Shown: positions 1 to 7,406, counted from the stretch's first letter. The stretch: DNA of 17,319 bases from Promethearchaeota archaeon (GCA_014729315.1 WJKD01000570.1:1-17319), one strand, 5' to 3'. The notes: generated by a model from the letters alone, not told the origin. Made by a program: numbers and translations.

Positions 1-360
1 GTCTTGCTCGTCATAATCCTTTTTTATCAGGTCACAAATATTTTCACAACGCTTATCGCACCAAATCTGAGTCCATTTCGTGGTAATCTCTCCGTTGCCA
101 TCAATACCAACGGGCCCATGCATCTGACCGCATACGCCAATTCCTTGAATTGATTTAGCTTCTATCTTTGTTTTTTCCAGAAGCTGCTGAATAGCCCTTT
201 TTGTTAAATTCCACCACTTCTTGGGTTGTTGTTGTGCCCATCCGTCGTAAGGACTGTCGACCTCTTGTTTTAATTGAGTTATAGAATCTATATGTCCTAT
301 CTTATTTACGAATGCAGCTCTTACGCTTTGTGTTCCGAGATCGATAGTAAGAATTGTCAT
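1..360 (-). CDS. FGGY-family carbohydrate kinase, xylulokinase-like (N-terminal 120 residues; runs off the left edge)
   Basis: This is the N-terminal part of an ATP-dependent sugar kinase of the FGGY family. The reading frame is open from an ATG at 360 to position 1, so about 120 of a usual ~500 residues are visible. The N-terminus (TILTIDLGTQSVRAA, residues 2-16) is the phosphate-1 loop of the ASKHA fold. The block around residues 74-90, with GQMHG (78-82) followed by GIDGNGE, is the signature seen in xylulokinases, and IWCDKRC (99-105) matches the usual W-N/D-x-R segment. A ketopentose or related ketose is therefore the likely substrate, but the C-terminal half is needed to decide. It is divergent from the rightward sugar-catabolic operon that starts at 457, with 96 bases between them, and probably supplies that pathway with phosphorylated sugar. 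No clear Shine-Dalgarno precedes the start. Family assignment is firm; the exact substrate is inference. Confidence 0.9.
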   Translation of the reverse strand, partial: MTILTIDLGTQSVRAAFVNKIGHIDSITQLKQEVDSPYDGWAQQQPKKWWNLTKRAIQQLLEKTKIEAKSIQGIGVCGQMHGPVGIDGNGEITTKWTQIWCDKRCENICDLIKKDYDEQD

Positions 361-404
361 AGGAATTGAGATTATTTTTAATCTATTTTAATTATAATAA
401 TAAA

Positions 405-433
405 TTAATTCTACAAATAATTTAATTCTACAA
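405..433. promoter_or_regulatory. Divergent promoter region with a tandem 12-base direct repeat, candidate operator
   Basis: The 96-base gap between the kinase and the AroE-like gene is almost pure A/T. It contains TTAATTCTACAA twice, at 405-416 and 422-433, repeated with a 17-base period. Two identical direct sites between divergent genes of one pathway are a natural place for a regulator to bind. An A/T block at about 391-404 (attataataataaa) could be the TATA element of the rightward operon. The repeat is seen directly; the operator role is inference, and no regulator gene is present nearby. Confidence 0.4.
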
Positions 434-456
434 TAATCACAGAATATAGTGAAAAA

Positions 457-1410
457 ATGACCATTTTTAATTTTTCTCCGGCAAAGGAACCCACCTTTTA
501 TTATATCGGCACAAGTACGACTAAATCTTCGATAATGAATGTTTTTCCTAAATGGGCAGAATATTTAGGTATTGGAGGTACTCCATTTATAGGTATAGAT
601 TGTAAAGTTCACGACGATCCAAAAGTATATCGAAAAATTGTATCATTTCTTAAAAAAGATACTAATTCTCTCGGTGCTTTAGTCACTACCCATAAGTTAG
701 ATTTGTACGAAGCTGCGAAAGATCTTTTCGATAATGTAGGTCACTATACGGAATTATTAGGAGAAGTCAGTTGTATATCAAAAAGAGATGGTGTTTTATG
801 GGGACATGCAAAGGACCCTATTACAAGTGGATTGGCCCTTGAAGCGTTTATTCCGGAAGATCATTGGATTAAAAATGACGGGGAAATCTGCATAATAGGT
901 GCGGGAGGGGCATCGTTAGCGCTAACAACCTACTTAATTGAAAATTATAAAGGTCAAAATATGCCTTCGAAAGTGTACGTTGCGAATAGAAGCACTCCGA
1001 GACTCAGAAACATGGAAAAATTACACAAAAAGATGGCTACTAAAATAGATTTTGAGTATATCCATTGTCCAAGCCCCGAGGACAACGATAGAATCGTAAA
1101 CAAATTAAAACCAGGTTCGCTAGTAATTAATGGAACCGGTTTAGGCAAAGATATTCCCGGTTCTCCTCTTACTGATTCTGTTGAATTCCCCGTTAATGGT
1201 TATGCGTGGGATTACAACTATAGAGGTGAATTAAAGTTTTTACAACAAGCTAGGTCTCAGACAAAAGAAAAAAACCTACACGTAGAAGATGGATGGATCT
1301 ACTTTATTCATGGCTGGACTAGAGTAATTGCAGAAGTATTTCATATTAAAATTCCTACGAGCGGATCCAAATTCAATGACATTTCAAAAATTGCCGAAAA
1401 GGCAAGATAA
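457..1410 (+). CDS. Shikimate dehydrogenase-fold (AroE-like) NAD(P)-dependent oxidoreductase, probably of sugar-acid metabolism
   Basis: The 317-residue protein has the full AroE layout. A substrate domain carries the equivalent of the catalytic Lys (K80 in LVTTHK) and Asp (D120 in GHAKDPITSG). A Rossmann domain follows with IIGAGGAS (146-153), an NRST cofactor loop (177-180), INGTGLG (224-230) and the C-terminal DGWIYFIHGWTR helix (278-289). AroE oxidises or reduces shikimate-like hydroxyls with NADP(H). Here the usual N-V-T-x-P-H-K is LVTTHK, so the Asn and Pro are lost, and the N-terminal serine motif is changed to GTSTTKSS. The pocket therefore probably takes a non-shikimate polyol or sugar acid. 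It is the first gene of a tight operon with a phosphosugar isomerase, a hydroxyacid dehydrogenase, a lactonase and an aldolase, and no other aromatic-pathway gene is nearby. A GTGA at 449-452 precedes the ATG. Fold is certain; substrate is unknown. Confidence 0.85.
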   Translation: MTIFNFSPAKEPTFYYIGTSTTKSSIMNVFPKWAEYLGIGGTPFIGIDCKVHDDPKVYRKIVSFLKKDTNSLGALVTTHKLDLYEAAKDLFDNVGHYTELLGEVSCISKRDGVLWGHAKDPITSGLALEAFIPEDHWIKNDGEICIIGAGGASLALTTYLIENYKGQNMPSKVYVANRSTPRLRNMEKLHKKMATKIDFEYIHCPSPEDNDRIVNKLKPGSLVINGTGLGKDIPGSPLTDSVEFPVNGYAWDYNYRGELKFLQQARSQTKEKNLHVEDGWIYFIHGWTRVIAEVFHIKIPTSGSKFNDISKIAEKAR

Positions 1411-1439
1411 AATTTTTGAGAAAAAATGGTATGGTAGAT

Positions 1440-2015
1440 ATGGAAAATAAGAAATCTAAGCAAATTAAGTTCGATTTGACTAACGGATTATCTCCAGATG
1501 TTAAATCAACGAAGAGAATGCTCTCTGATATGAAAGGGATGTACTATGACGATAAAGAATTGGCTCAAATGTTAAAAAATGAAAACTCTCTCGTTTACGA
1601 ATTCTACAACTTGGATATTCCCGAAACAGCCGAACACCTTACCTATGGAACTACAATCCTCTACCCTGGTCAAGTTGGTAGGGAGTACTTTATGACCAAA
1701 GGGCATTTCCACAAAGTTCTCAACACCGCCGAGATTTATTATTGTATAAGAGGGACTGGATTTTTGCTCATGGAGAATTTAGAAGGGAAAGTTGAGCTTC
1801 AAAAATTTAAACCTGGAATCTCGATTTATGTTCCTCCAAATTACGCTCATAGAAGTATCAATACATCCAGGGAAGTCCCTTTAATTACCTTCTACGCCTA
1901 TAGAGCGGATGCCGGTCACGATTATAAAACGATTGAAACAAAAGGTTTTAGAAAATTAATTATCGAAGAGGAAGGAAAACCGAAAGTAATTGATAATCCC
2001 AAATGGATGAGATAA
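1440..2015 (+). CDS. pgiA: Archaeal cupin-type glucose-6-phosphate isomerase
   Basis: This is a 191-residue member of the archaeal cupin phosphoglucose isomerase family, which interconverts aldose and ketose 6-phosphates in the cytoplasm with a bound metal. The first cupin motif is GHFHKVLNTAE, giving ligands H89, H91 and E98. The second motif, VPPNYAHRSINT, supplies H137. The C-terminal run ADAGHDY...KGF and the terminal DNPKW are typical of the Pyrococcus enzyme, whose ligands are H88, H90, E97 and H136, one residue earlier. The frame is open back to a TTG at 1416, with an ATG also at 1431. I chose the ATG at 1440 because it gives the family's usual ~190 residues. The gap to the gene before is 29 bases and to the gene after 21 bases, so it is co-transcribed. 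In this operon the substrate may be a phosphosugar other than glucose 6-phosphate. Confidence 0.9.
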   Translation: MENKKSKQIKFDLTNGLSPDVKSTKRMLSDMKGMYYDDKELAQMLKNENSLVYEFYNLDIPETAEHLTYGTTILYPGQVGREYFMTKGHFHKVLNTAEIYYCIRGTGFLLMENLEGKVELQKFKPGISIYVPPNYAHRSINTSREVPLITFYAYRADAGHDYKTIETKGFRKLIIEEEGKPKVIDNPKWMR

Positions 2016-2036
2016 GCAATAAAAGAGGTATAATAT

Positions 2037-2969
2037 ATGAATAAAGTGTTTATTGGGTCGAGAACCTTAACGCTCAACGGGCATCCCTCTCTAAAAAGAT
2101 TGGAGGATGCGGGGTTAAAAGTTCTGCTTGGGCCACCAGGAAAGCGACCTAGCGAAGAAGAACAGCTTAAAATCCTTCCGGAATGCGTTGCGTATCTTGC
2201 CGGAACAGAAAGAATATCTGAAAAAGTCTTAGAATCATCGAAAGAATTGAAAATAATTAGTCGGAACGGTGTTGGAATTGAAAACATTGATCTCGATGCG
2301 GCAAAAAGGTTAAATATTCAAGTGTCAATTACTCCCGGTTCAAATGCGCAAGGCGTAGCAGAATTAGCAATTTCTTTAATGTTGGTCGCGGGGCGTTCAA
2401 TTCTCCCCTCTAGTTATTCGTTAAAAAAAGGAGAATGGAAACGGATTAAAGGTTTTGAGCTCGCCGGTCGCACGCTCGGAGTAATTGGGACGGGAAACAT
2501 AGGTAAAAGGGTTATCAAAATGGCTCTGGGTATGAACATGATTGTAATTGGTTACGATTTATATCCTGAAAAAGATTTCAATCCGTCTAATAATTTTCAA
2601 TATAAATCTCTAAATAACCTTTTAGCAAATTCCGATGTAATCAGTCTTCATTGTCCACCTGGAGAGAAAGCAATAATTGACGAATCCGCAGTTAAGAAAA
2701 TGAAGAAAGGCGTAATAATTATTAATACTGCTCGAGCTGGGGTAGTCGACGATTCTGCTATTTTAAATGGACTGAAAGTTGGAACGATTGATAAGTATGC
2801 TACGGATGTCTACGATAAAGAACCTCCGAAGATAGACGATTTACTTTCTCACGAGCGCGTCATTTGTACGCCTCACATTGGAGCTTATACAGAAGAAAGT
2901 ATCGATCGCGCCGTTGAGGAAGCAATAGATAATATTTTGAGGGTATTAGAATTAGATGACGAAAATTAA
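2037..2969 (+). CDS. D-isomer-specific 2-hydroxyacid dehydrogenase (phosphoglycerate dehydrogenase-like)
   Basis: The 310-residue protein is a single-domain-pair NAD-dependent 2-hydroxyacid dehydrogenase. It lacks the C-terminal ACT domain of regulated SerA enzymes. Visible features are SRNGVGIENID (75-85), the Rossmann glycines G151-x-G153-x-x-G156, an acidic residue at the end of beta-2 (D174, pointing to NAD rather than NADP), and the catalytic triad R233 (NTARAGVVD), E262 (DVYDKEP) and H280 (TPHIGAYT). The family oxidises or reduces D-2-hydroxyacids such as 3-phosphoglycerate, glycerate or 2-keto-aldonates. No serine-synthesis partners are nearby. In this operon a role on a sugar acid or phosphorylated aldonate fits better than serine synthesis, but this is inference. 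A good ribosome site, AGAGGT at 2024-2029, lies 7 bases before the ATG. The 3' end overlaps the next gene by 14 bases, implying coupled translation. Confidence 0.88.
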   Translation: MNKVFIGSRTLTLNGHPSLKRLEDAGLKVLLGPPGKRPSEEEQLKILPECVAYLAGTERISEKVLESSKELKIISRNGVGIENIDLDAAKRLNIQVSITPGSNAQGVAELAISLMLVAGRSILPSSYSLKKGEWKRIKGFELAGRTLGVIGTGNIGKRVIKMALGMNMIVIGYDLYPEKDFNPSNNFQYKSLNNLLANSDVISLHCPPGEKAIIDESAVKKMKKGVIIINTARAGVVDDSAILNGLKVGTIDKYATDVYDKEPPKIDDLLSHERVICTPHIGAYTEESIDRAVEEAIDNILRVLELDDEN

Positions 2970-3831
2970 TATAAAGACTAAAAATATTGAATCCTTGGAA
3001 AGTTTTGTAGAAAACAAATCTATTCTTTCTGACAAAATTCATATTACGTGGATTGGTCAGGCGGGTTTCATTTTAAAGTTCAATCAAAAACTATTAATTA
3101 TTGATCCTTATCTTTCCGATTACCTCTCAAAAAAATATAAAGGATCGTTATTTCCTCACGTTCGATTAATGGATATTCCGATAGATCCGCAAAAAATTAA
3201 CAATCTCGATTTTATTCTAAGTTCTCACGCCCATTCTGACCATATGGACCCTGAAACTATAACTCTATTAAGTGAAACTAATCCCGATGTCAAGATAATT
3301 GTGCCATCAGCAGATATCAATGAAGCTATTAGAAGAGGTGCTAAGAAAAATCAAATTGTTCCGGCAAACGATGGTAAAAATCTATCGTTCGAAAATCAGA
3401 TAGACATTATCGGGATAGCAGCTGCTCACGAAACTCTTAAAGTCAATGACGAAGGAGAGCATCATTTTCTTGGTTATGTTTTTAATTTGGGAGGAATAAA
3501 AATTTATCATTCTGGCGACTGCGTTCCCTACGAAGGTTTAGTCGAGAAACTAAGAAAACAAGAAATCGATTTAGCGTTATTACCTATTAATGGTCGGGAC
3601 GAATATCGTTTAAAGAACGGAATTGCGGGAAATTTTATAATACCCGAAGTATTAGAATTATGTAAAGTAGCTAATATTAAATTTATTATTGTCCATCATT
3701 TTGGAATGTTTGCTTATAACACTGTTTCAGAAGAGGAATTAAAAAAATTAAAAAATATTAGCTCTGAAAAGCTTCAGATAATCGTTCCAAAGATAAAAGA
3801 ATGTTATATAATTACTAAACTTTCAAGTTAA
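2956..3831 (+). CDS. Metallo-beta-lactamase-fold hydrolase, UlaG-like (candidate phosphosugar lactonase)
   Basis: The 291-residue protein has the metallo-beta-lactamase fold of the UlaG (L-ascorbate-6-phosphate lactonase) group. The N-terminal ITWIGQAGFIL strand pair (30-40) leads to LIIDPYLSD. The metal motif HAHSDH gives H91, H93, D95 and H96. Further ligands are probably H158 (AAAHET), D188 (HSGDCV) and H247 or H248 (IVHHFG). The segment LLPINGRD (208-215) is also typical of the UlaG branch. Characterised relatives open sugar lactones or act as related hydrolases. Between two dehydrogenases and an aldolase, a lactonase opening an oxidised sugar lactone fits well. Its start lies inside the preceding gene (14-base overlap), so their products are probably made in fixed ratio. 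General MBL-fold hydrolase is firm; lactonase is likely; the substrate is unknown. Confidence 0.82.
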   Translation: MTKINIKTKNIESLESFVENKSILSDKIHITWIGQAGFILKFNQKLLIIDPYLSDYLSKKYKGSLFPHVRLMDIPIDPQKINNLDFILSSHAHSDHMDPETITLLSETNPDVKIIVPSADINEAIRRGAKKNQIVPANDGKNLSFENQIDIIGIAAAHETLKVNDEGEHHFLGYVFNLGGIKIYHSGDCVPYEGLVEKLRKQEIDLALLPINGRDEYRLKNGIAGNFIIPEVLELCKVANIKFIIVHHFGMFAYNTVSEEELKKLKNISSEKLQIIVPKIKECYIITKLSS

Positions 3832-3841
3832 GGTGAAATTA

Positions 3842-4462
3842 ATGGATATAATGAAAAAAATCGAAGAAATCAAGATTGTTCCGGTTGCGGTAATAGAAGA
3901 TGCCGAAAATGCAAAACCTCTTGGCGAAGCGCTTCTTAATGGGGGTTTACCTTTGGTTGAGGTCACATTCCGCACAGCTGCTGCGGCAGAATCGATTTCA
4001 ATTCTTAGAAAAGAGTTTCCCGATATGATCGTTGGAGCTGGAACCGTCTTAACGGTTGATCATGTCAAGGACGCTGTAAAAGCGGGAACGCAATTCATCG
4101 TGACCCCAGGATTTAATCCCACAATCGTGGATTATTGCGTAGGCAACAATATTAGCATATGCCCGGGATTAAACATTCCTTCTTTTATAGAATGGGGGAT
4201 GGAGCGTGGACTCTATCATTTTAAGTTTTACCCGGCAGACCTCTCGGGAGGTCCAAAAATGTTGCAACTCCTCTCGGGGCCATATCCCAATGTAAAGTTT
4301 ATGCCTACAGGCGGCGTTAATAACGAAACTTTAGCTGAATACTTAAAATTAGACAATGTTTTTGCTTGTGGTGGAAGTTGGCTCGTAAAAAGAGATCTAA
4401 TCTCGTCGAAGAATTTTAAGGAGATAACAAATAGGACGAAAAAGGCTATATCGTTGATTTAA
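3842..4462 (+). CDS. eda: KDPG/KDPGal aldolase family protein (bacterial Eda type)
   Basis: This class I aldolase cleaves 2-keto-3-deoxy-6-phosphogluconate or a close relative into pyruvate and glyceraldehyde 3-phosphate. The 206-residue product has every expected block: VEVTFRT with general-base E40, GAGTVL (65-70), TPGFNP (88-93), the Schiff-base lysine K128 in KFYPAD, PTGGV (155-159), and GGSWL (177-181) at the phosphate site. An in-frame GTG at 3833 lies inside the ribosome site AAGGTGA (3830-3836). The ATG at 3842, five bases beyond it, is therefore the better start. It follows the lactonase gene by 10 bases and ends the operon. Archaea usually use an unrelated DHDPS-family KD(P)G aldolase, so this gene was plausibly acquired from bacteria. 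Its third codon positions look more G/C-rich than its neighbours by eye. Family is firm; KDPG versus KDPGal or another 2-keto-3-deoxy acid is open. Confidence 0.93.
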   Translation: MDIMKKIEEIKIVPVAVIEDAENAKPLGEALLNGGLPLVEVTFRTAAAAESISILRKEFPDMIVGAGTVLTVDHVKDAVKAGTQFIVTPGFNPTIVDYCVGNNISICPGLNIPSFIEWGMERGLYHFKFYPADLSGGPKMLQLLSGPYPNVKFMPTGGVNNETLAEYLKLDNVFACGGSWLVKRDLISSKNFKEITNRTKKAISLI

Positions 4463-4499
4463 GAAATATAATCAACGAAAAAATCTTATTTTATTTTCC
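4451..4499 (+). terminator. Hairpin terminator at the end of the sugar operon
   Basis: TCGTTGAT (4451-4458) and ATCAACGA (4471-4478) are perfect 8-base complements around a 12-base loop. They overlap the aldolase stop codon and are followed by a T-rich run (tcttattttatttt, to 4498). A second A/T-only hairpin, ttttatttt/aaaataaaa, lies at 4491-4510 and could also serve the convergent gene ending at 4517. The structure is seen in the sequence; termination is inference. Confidence 0.55.
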
Positions 4500-4516
4500 T
4501 AAAAAATAAAACCTGG

Positions 4517-5641
4517 TCAGCTTATTTTAACCGACTCTTCACATTTATTCGAAATTACTTTTTTTCCTATAAAACTGATTCTTTCAGATAGTTCCGTTAT
4601 TTTCCATTTTTCGTATCCCTTAACATATGTGGAAAAAGAATTTTGTAGAGGAGAAATCCATTTCTCAGGAATATTATCAGCTCCCATAGTTGCACCAAGA
4701 ATAGCTCCTATATTTCCACAATTACAGTCGGTATCAAGTCCCATCATTGCAGCTAAACATATTGACCTTCCGAGGGGATCTTCTTCGTCTTCATTCCCAT
4801 AAAGTAAAGCTAATATGATTAGACCGATATTCGGTAGCACATGCACTTCTGAAATTCTTTCAGAAAGAAATTTAATTCTCTTACGATCGAAAAGTTTTAT
4901 GTTTTCCTTATCTAATTCTTTTTGTAGCAATACATTTTTCCGGATTCTGTTCCAATAATTAATTAATTCTTCTCTCCCTCTCCGAAAATCATTTGAATGT
5001 TTAAGGTAGATTTCATATGCTCTTAACACCATTTGGCTATAGAGACTTTCTTTAAAAGAAGGTAAATAACTAAGGGCCTCTTCAATGTTTTTTTCGATAT
5101 CCTTTTGAAAGAAAGCTTGGGAAATTAGCACAGCTATAAATATCTCTCCTTCTATTCCTATTCCCGCGTGCGAAATCGCACCATCTATAATTGCGTATTC
5201 TTTTGCTAAATGCGGACATCCTGGAGTAATTTGTCCCCATATATCCGCTCTCATTTGAGCCCCAATCGCGTCATAATAAACATTCTTATAAGTTCCAGAT
5301 TTGGGGGGAAATACTCCTTTATTTAGATTTTTTAAAGCTCTTCTCTCTGCAGTGAAGTTATCTCGGTAAAGAAGTTCCACCCACTTTTCTGCAATTTGTT
5401 TAGAATTTAGGTTAATCCCAGCGTCTTCTAATGCAATAAGAGCACATATTTCGTACATCTCGTCGTCGTTCACATAGTTTAAGTCAATTGGTTCAATATA
5501 ATAGTTTATTTCTCCGTATTTTTCTTCAATTTCTCTGTATGGGTGAAATTCAATAGGCGCACCGATATAATCGCCAGCAACACGACCGTACCACGAGCCT
5601 AAAACTTGGTTATAATATTCTTTAGTAGAAATCTTCTTCAT
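4517..5641 (-). CDS. ADP-ribosylglycohydrolase (ARH/DraG) family protein
   Basis: The 374-residue protein belongs to the all-helical ARH/DraG family, which hydrolyses ADP-ribosyl or ribosyl bonds with a binuclear Mg centre. The opening helix YNQVLGSWYGRVAGDYIGAPIE (10-31) is diagnostic. The first metal motif is NDDE at 58-61 where classical members have TDDT. The second is LDTDCNCGNIGAILGA (302-317), with D303 and D305 as ligands and N308-C309 replacing the usual D-T/S. SHAGIGIEGEIFIA (157-170) matches the family's middle block. The changed motifs and the neighbouring sugar genes suggest the branch acting on small ribosides or nucleoside-like compounds rather than modified proteins, which is inference. 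It is downstream of the amidohydrolase gene by 68 bases with no ribosome site, and an A/T-rich TATA-like stretch (atttataaa, 5708-5716) could give it its own transcript. It is convergent with the sugar operon. Confidence 0.85.
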   Translation of the reverse strand: MKKISTKEYYNQVLGSWYGRVAGDYIGAPIEFHPYREIEEKYGEINYYIEPIDLNYVNDDEMYEICALIALEDAGINLNSKQIAEKWVELLYRDNFTAERRALKNLNKGVFPPKSGTYKNVYYDAIGAQMRADIWGQITPGCPHLAKEYAIIDGAISHAGIGIEGEIFIAVLISQAFFQKDIEKNIEEALSYLPSFKESLYSQMVLRAYEIYLKHSNDFRRGREELINYWNRIRKNVLLQKELDKENIKLFDRKRIKFLSERISEVHVLPNIGLIILALLYGNEDEEDPLGRSICLAAMMGLDTDCNCGNIGAILGATMGADNIPEKWISPLQNSFSTYVKGYEKWKITELSERISFIGKKVISNKCEESVKIS

Positions 5642-5709
5642 GACAATTATAGGAGTGAATTTTTTTCGTTTTTAAATGAGAAAATGTTTATTAAATTTCA
5701 ATTTAAAAT

Positions 5710-7332
5710 TTATAAAGCTTTTCTAAGAACTTTTCCAGGATATTTTCTCAATTGTTTGCCGTTCTTAACAACAACAACTCCGTTGACTATAACATAATTA
5801 ATCCCTTCTGGAAATTGATGAGGATCTTCGTATGTCCCCTTGTCTTTTATCTTATCGTAATCAAAAATTACAATATCAGCCCAGCAATTTTCTTGGATAA
5901 TCCCCCGATCGTTCAACCTTAAAATCTGAGCGGGAAATGAACTCATTTTTCGAATCGCTTCTTCTAAAGTTAACAATTTTTCACTTTTTACATATTTATC
6001 TATAATTCGTGGATAGGTTCCGTAGCATCGAGGATGTAATGTTTTTGACCCTTTTATATGAGGAGATCCAATACCATCCGTACCAAACATTTGATAACGA
6101 CTCTTCATAATACGTCTTACGTCTTCCTCCTTTTGACTTTCAATCGTAATTGGAACTCCGGCATCCTCGTCAATGAGAAGTTCAAATAATGTTTGCCAAT
6201 CATTTTGCTTACCCTTAATTTTTGTAATATCAGAAATATTTTTACCTTCAACATCCTTCCATTTTTCACTCTTTACATGAGTAATAAAAATATTTTGGAA
6301 ACCCAAGTTTTTAATCCAATTTTCCCAACTTTCAATACCTTCTGATGTGTCTCGAATTATACGCTCTCGTAAATCTTTATCTTTTAATCTCTCTATAATT
6401 TTATCTTTTCCCCCTTCACGAACCCAAGGAGGTAATACTGTAATTAAAGAGGTCATACCTCTGGTATACGGATAAGAATCACAAGTTATATTAATTCCTC
6501 TCTCGTTAGCTTTTGCTATTAATTCTAAGGTCTCAAAAGTTTTACCATATACGGATTTACTTGCTGCCTTGTGATGAGCAATTTCTCCCGCAACACATCC
6601 CGACTTTTCAACAATTTCAATAAATTCTTTTAAGGCTTCGATTAAATAGTCACCTTCACTTCTAATGTGTGAAAAATACATTCCGTCATATTCAGCAACT
6701 GTTTTCATTAGGTCAATTAACTCTTCTGTTTTTGCATAAACTTGAGGGGCGTAAATTAGACCAGTACTCATTCCAAACGCACCCGCTTCCATTGCTTCTC
6801 GCAAAAGTTCTTTCATAGAATTCATTTCTTGCGGCGTCGGGTCTCTATTTTCATGAACTGGACCTCCTGCGATCCGAATCGCTCCATAACCAACGAAAAA
6901 TGCTAAATTACCTGTGATCTTTTGTTTCTCAATTTCGTTTAAATATTCGCTAAATGTACTCCAATTAACGGGTAGATCTGCGTCAATTGGCATCAAAGTC
7001 GTAAAATGTCTTTTAAATATTTCTACTTTCTCTTTAGGAATTGGTGCTAAACCATCTCCGCACATTCCGACAACGCTCGTAGTAATTCCTTGTTTTATGG
7101 CCGTGTCCATCTTGGTGTAAAATGGAAGGACAAAATCGGTATGAGAATGTATATCAATAAAGCCAGGACAAACAATGAAACTTTTCGCATCGATTATCTC
7201 GGAAGCATCGTCGTTTATTGTGTAGCTAATTTTTTCTACTTTTCCGTTTTTAATTCCAACATCTGCGGTATACCATGGATTTCCCTTACCGTCAACTATT
7301 TTTCCGCCTTTAATTATTAAATCGTAACTCAT
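5710..7332 (-). CDS. N-acyl-D-amino-acid deacylase family amidohydrolase (D-aminoacylase-like)
   Basis: The 540-residue protein is a complete member of the amidohydrolase superfamily, D-aminoacylase branch, which removes acyl groups from N-acyl-D-amino acids using zinc. An N-terminal beta-sandwich strand (DLIIKGGKIVDG, 4-15) precedes the metal-binding PGFIDIHSHTD with H62 and H64. C91 (VVGMCGDGLAP) is the family's bridging cysteine. Further ligands are H222 (YFSHIRSEGD), H253 or H254 (GEIAHHKAA) and the catalytic aspartate D419 (FGTDGIGSPH). The C-terminal ADIVIFD (485-491) and VIVNGVVVV (514-522) rebuild the sandwich. Related enzymes include dihydroorotase-like and isoaspartyl or lactam hydrolases, so the exact amide is uncertain. 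AGGTG (7337-7341, minus strand) sits five bases before the ATG. It lies between the RAM-domain gene and the ARH gene on the same strand, possibly one transcript. Confidence 0.9.
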   Translation of the reverse strand: MSYDLIIKGGKIVDGKGNPWYTADVGIKNGKVEKISYTINDDASEIIDAKSFIVCPGFIDIHSHTDFVLPFYTKMDTAIKQGITTSVVGMCGDGLAPIPKEKVEIFKRHFTTLMPIDADLPVNWSTFSEYLNEIEKQKITGNLAFFVGYGAIRIAGGPVHENRDPTPQEMNSMKELLREAMEAGAFGMSTGLIYAPQVYAKTEELIDLMKTVAEYDGMYFSHIRSEGDYLIEALKEFIEIVEKSGCVAGEIAHHKAASKSVYGKTFETLELIAKANERGINITCDSYPYTRGMTSLITVLPPWVREGGKDKIIERLKDKDLRERIIRDTSEGIESWENWIKNLGFQNIFITHVKSEKWKDVEGKNISDITKIKGKQNDWQTLFELLIDEDAGVPITIESQKEEDVRRIMKSRYQMFGTDGIGSPHIKGSKTLHPRCYGTYPRIIDKYVKSEKLLTLEEAIRKMSSFPAQILRLNDRGIIQENCWADIVIFDYDKIKDKGTYEDPHQFPEGINYVIVNGVVVVKNGKQLRKYPGKVLRKAL

Positions 7333-7406
7333 AATACACCTAAAATATAGTAAATAAGAAATAGATAGATAAGATAAAATAATTATGTTCTAATTTGATT
7401 CTTTAG

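Noticed and set aside
954..1148. Antisense open frame inside the AroE-like gene, and similar frames at 1922-2287, 2860-3042, 5606-5797, 6914-7320, 7802-8053, 8876-9094, 10026-10220, 10279-10779, 11468-11746, 14080-14277 and 16215-16403
   Set aside because: All lie mostly or wholly within well-supported genes on the other strand or frame, and none shows a recognisable domain or ribosome site.
3833..3841. GTG start for the aldolase
   Set aside because: The GTG is part of the AAGGTGA ribosome site. The ATG at 3842 has the right spacing.
7333..7406. ATAGATAGATAAGATAAA short tandem GATA-like repeats before the deacylase gene
   Set aside because: Low-complexity A/T-rich DNA; no clear unit structure beyond chance.
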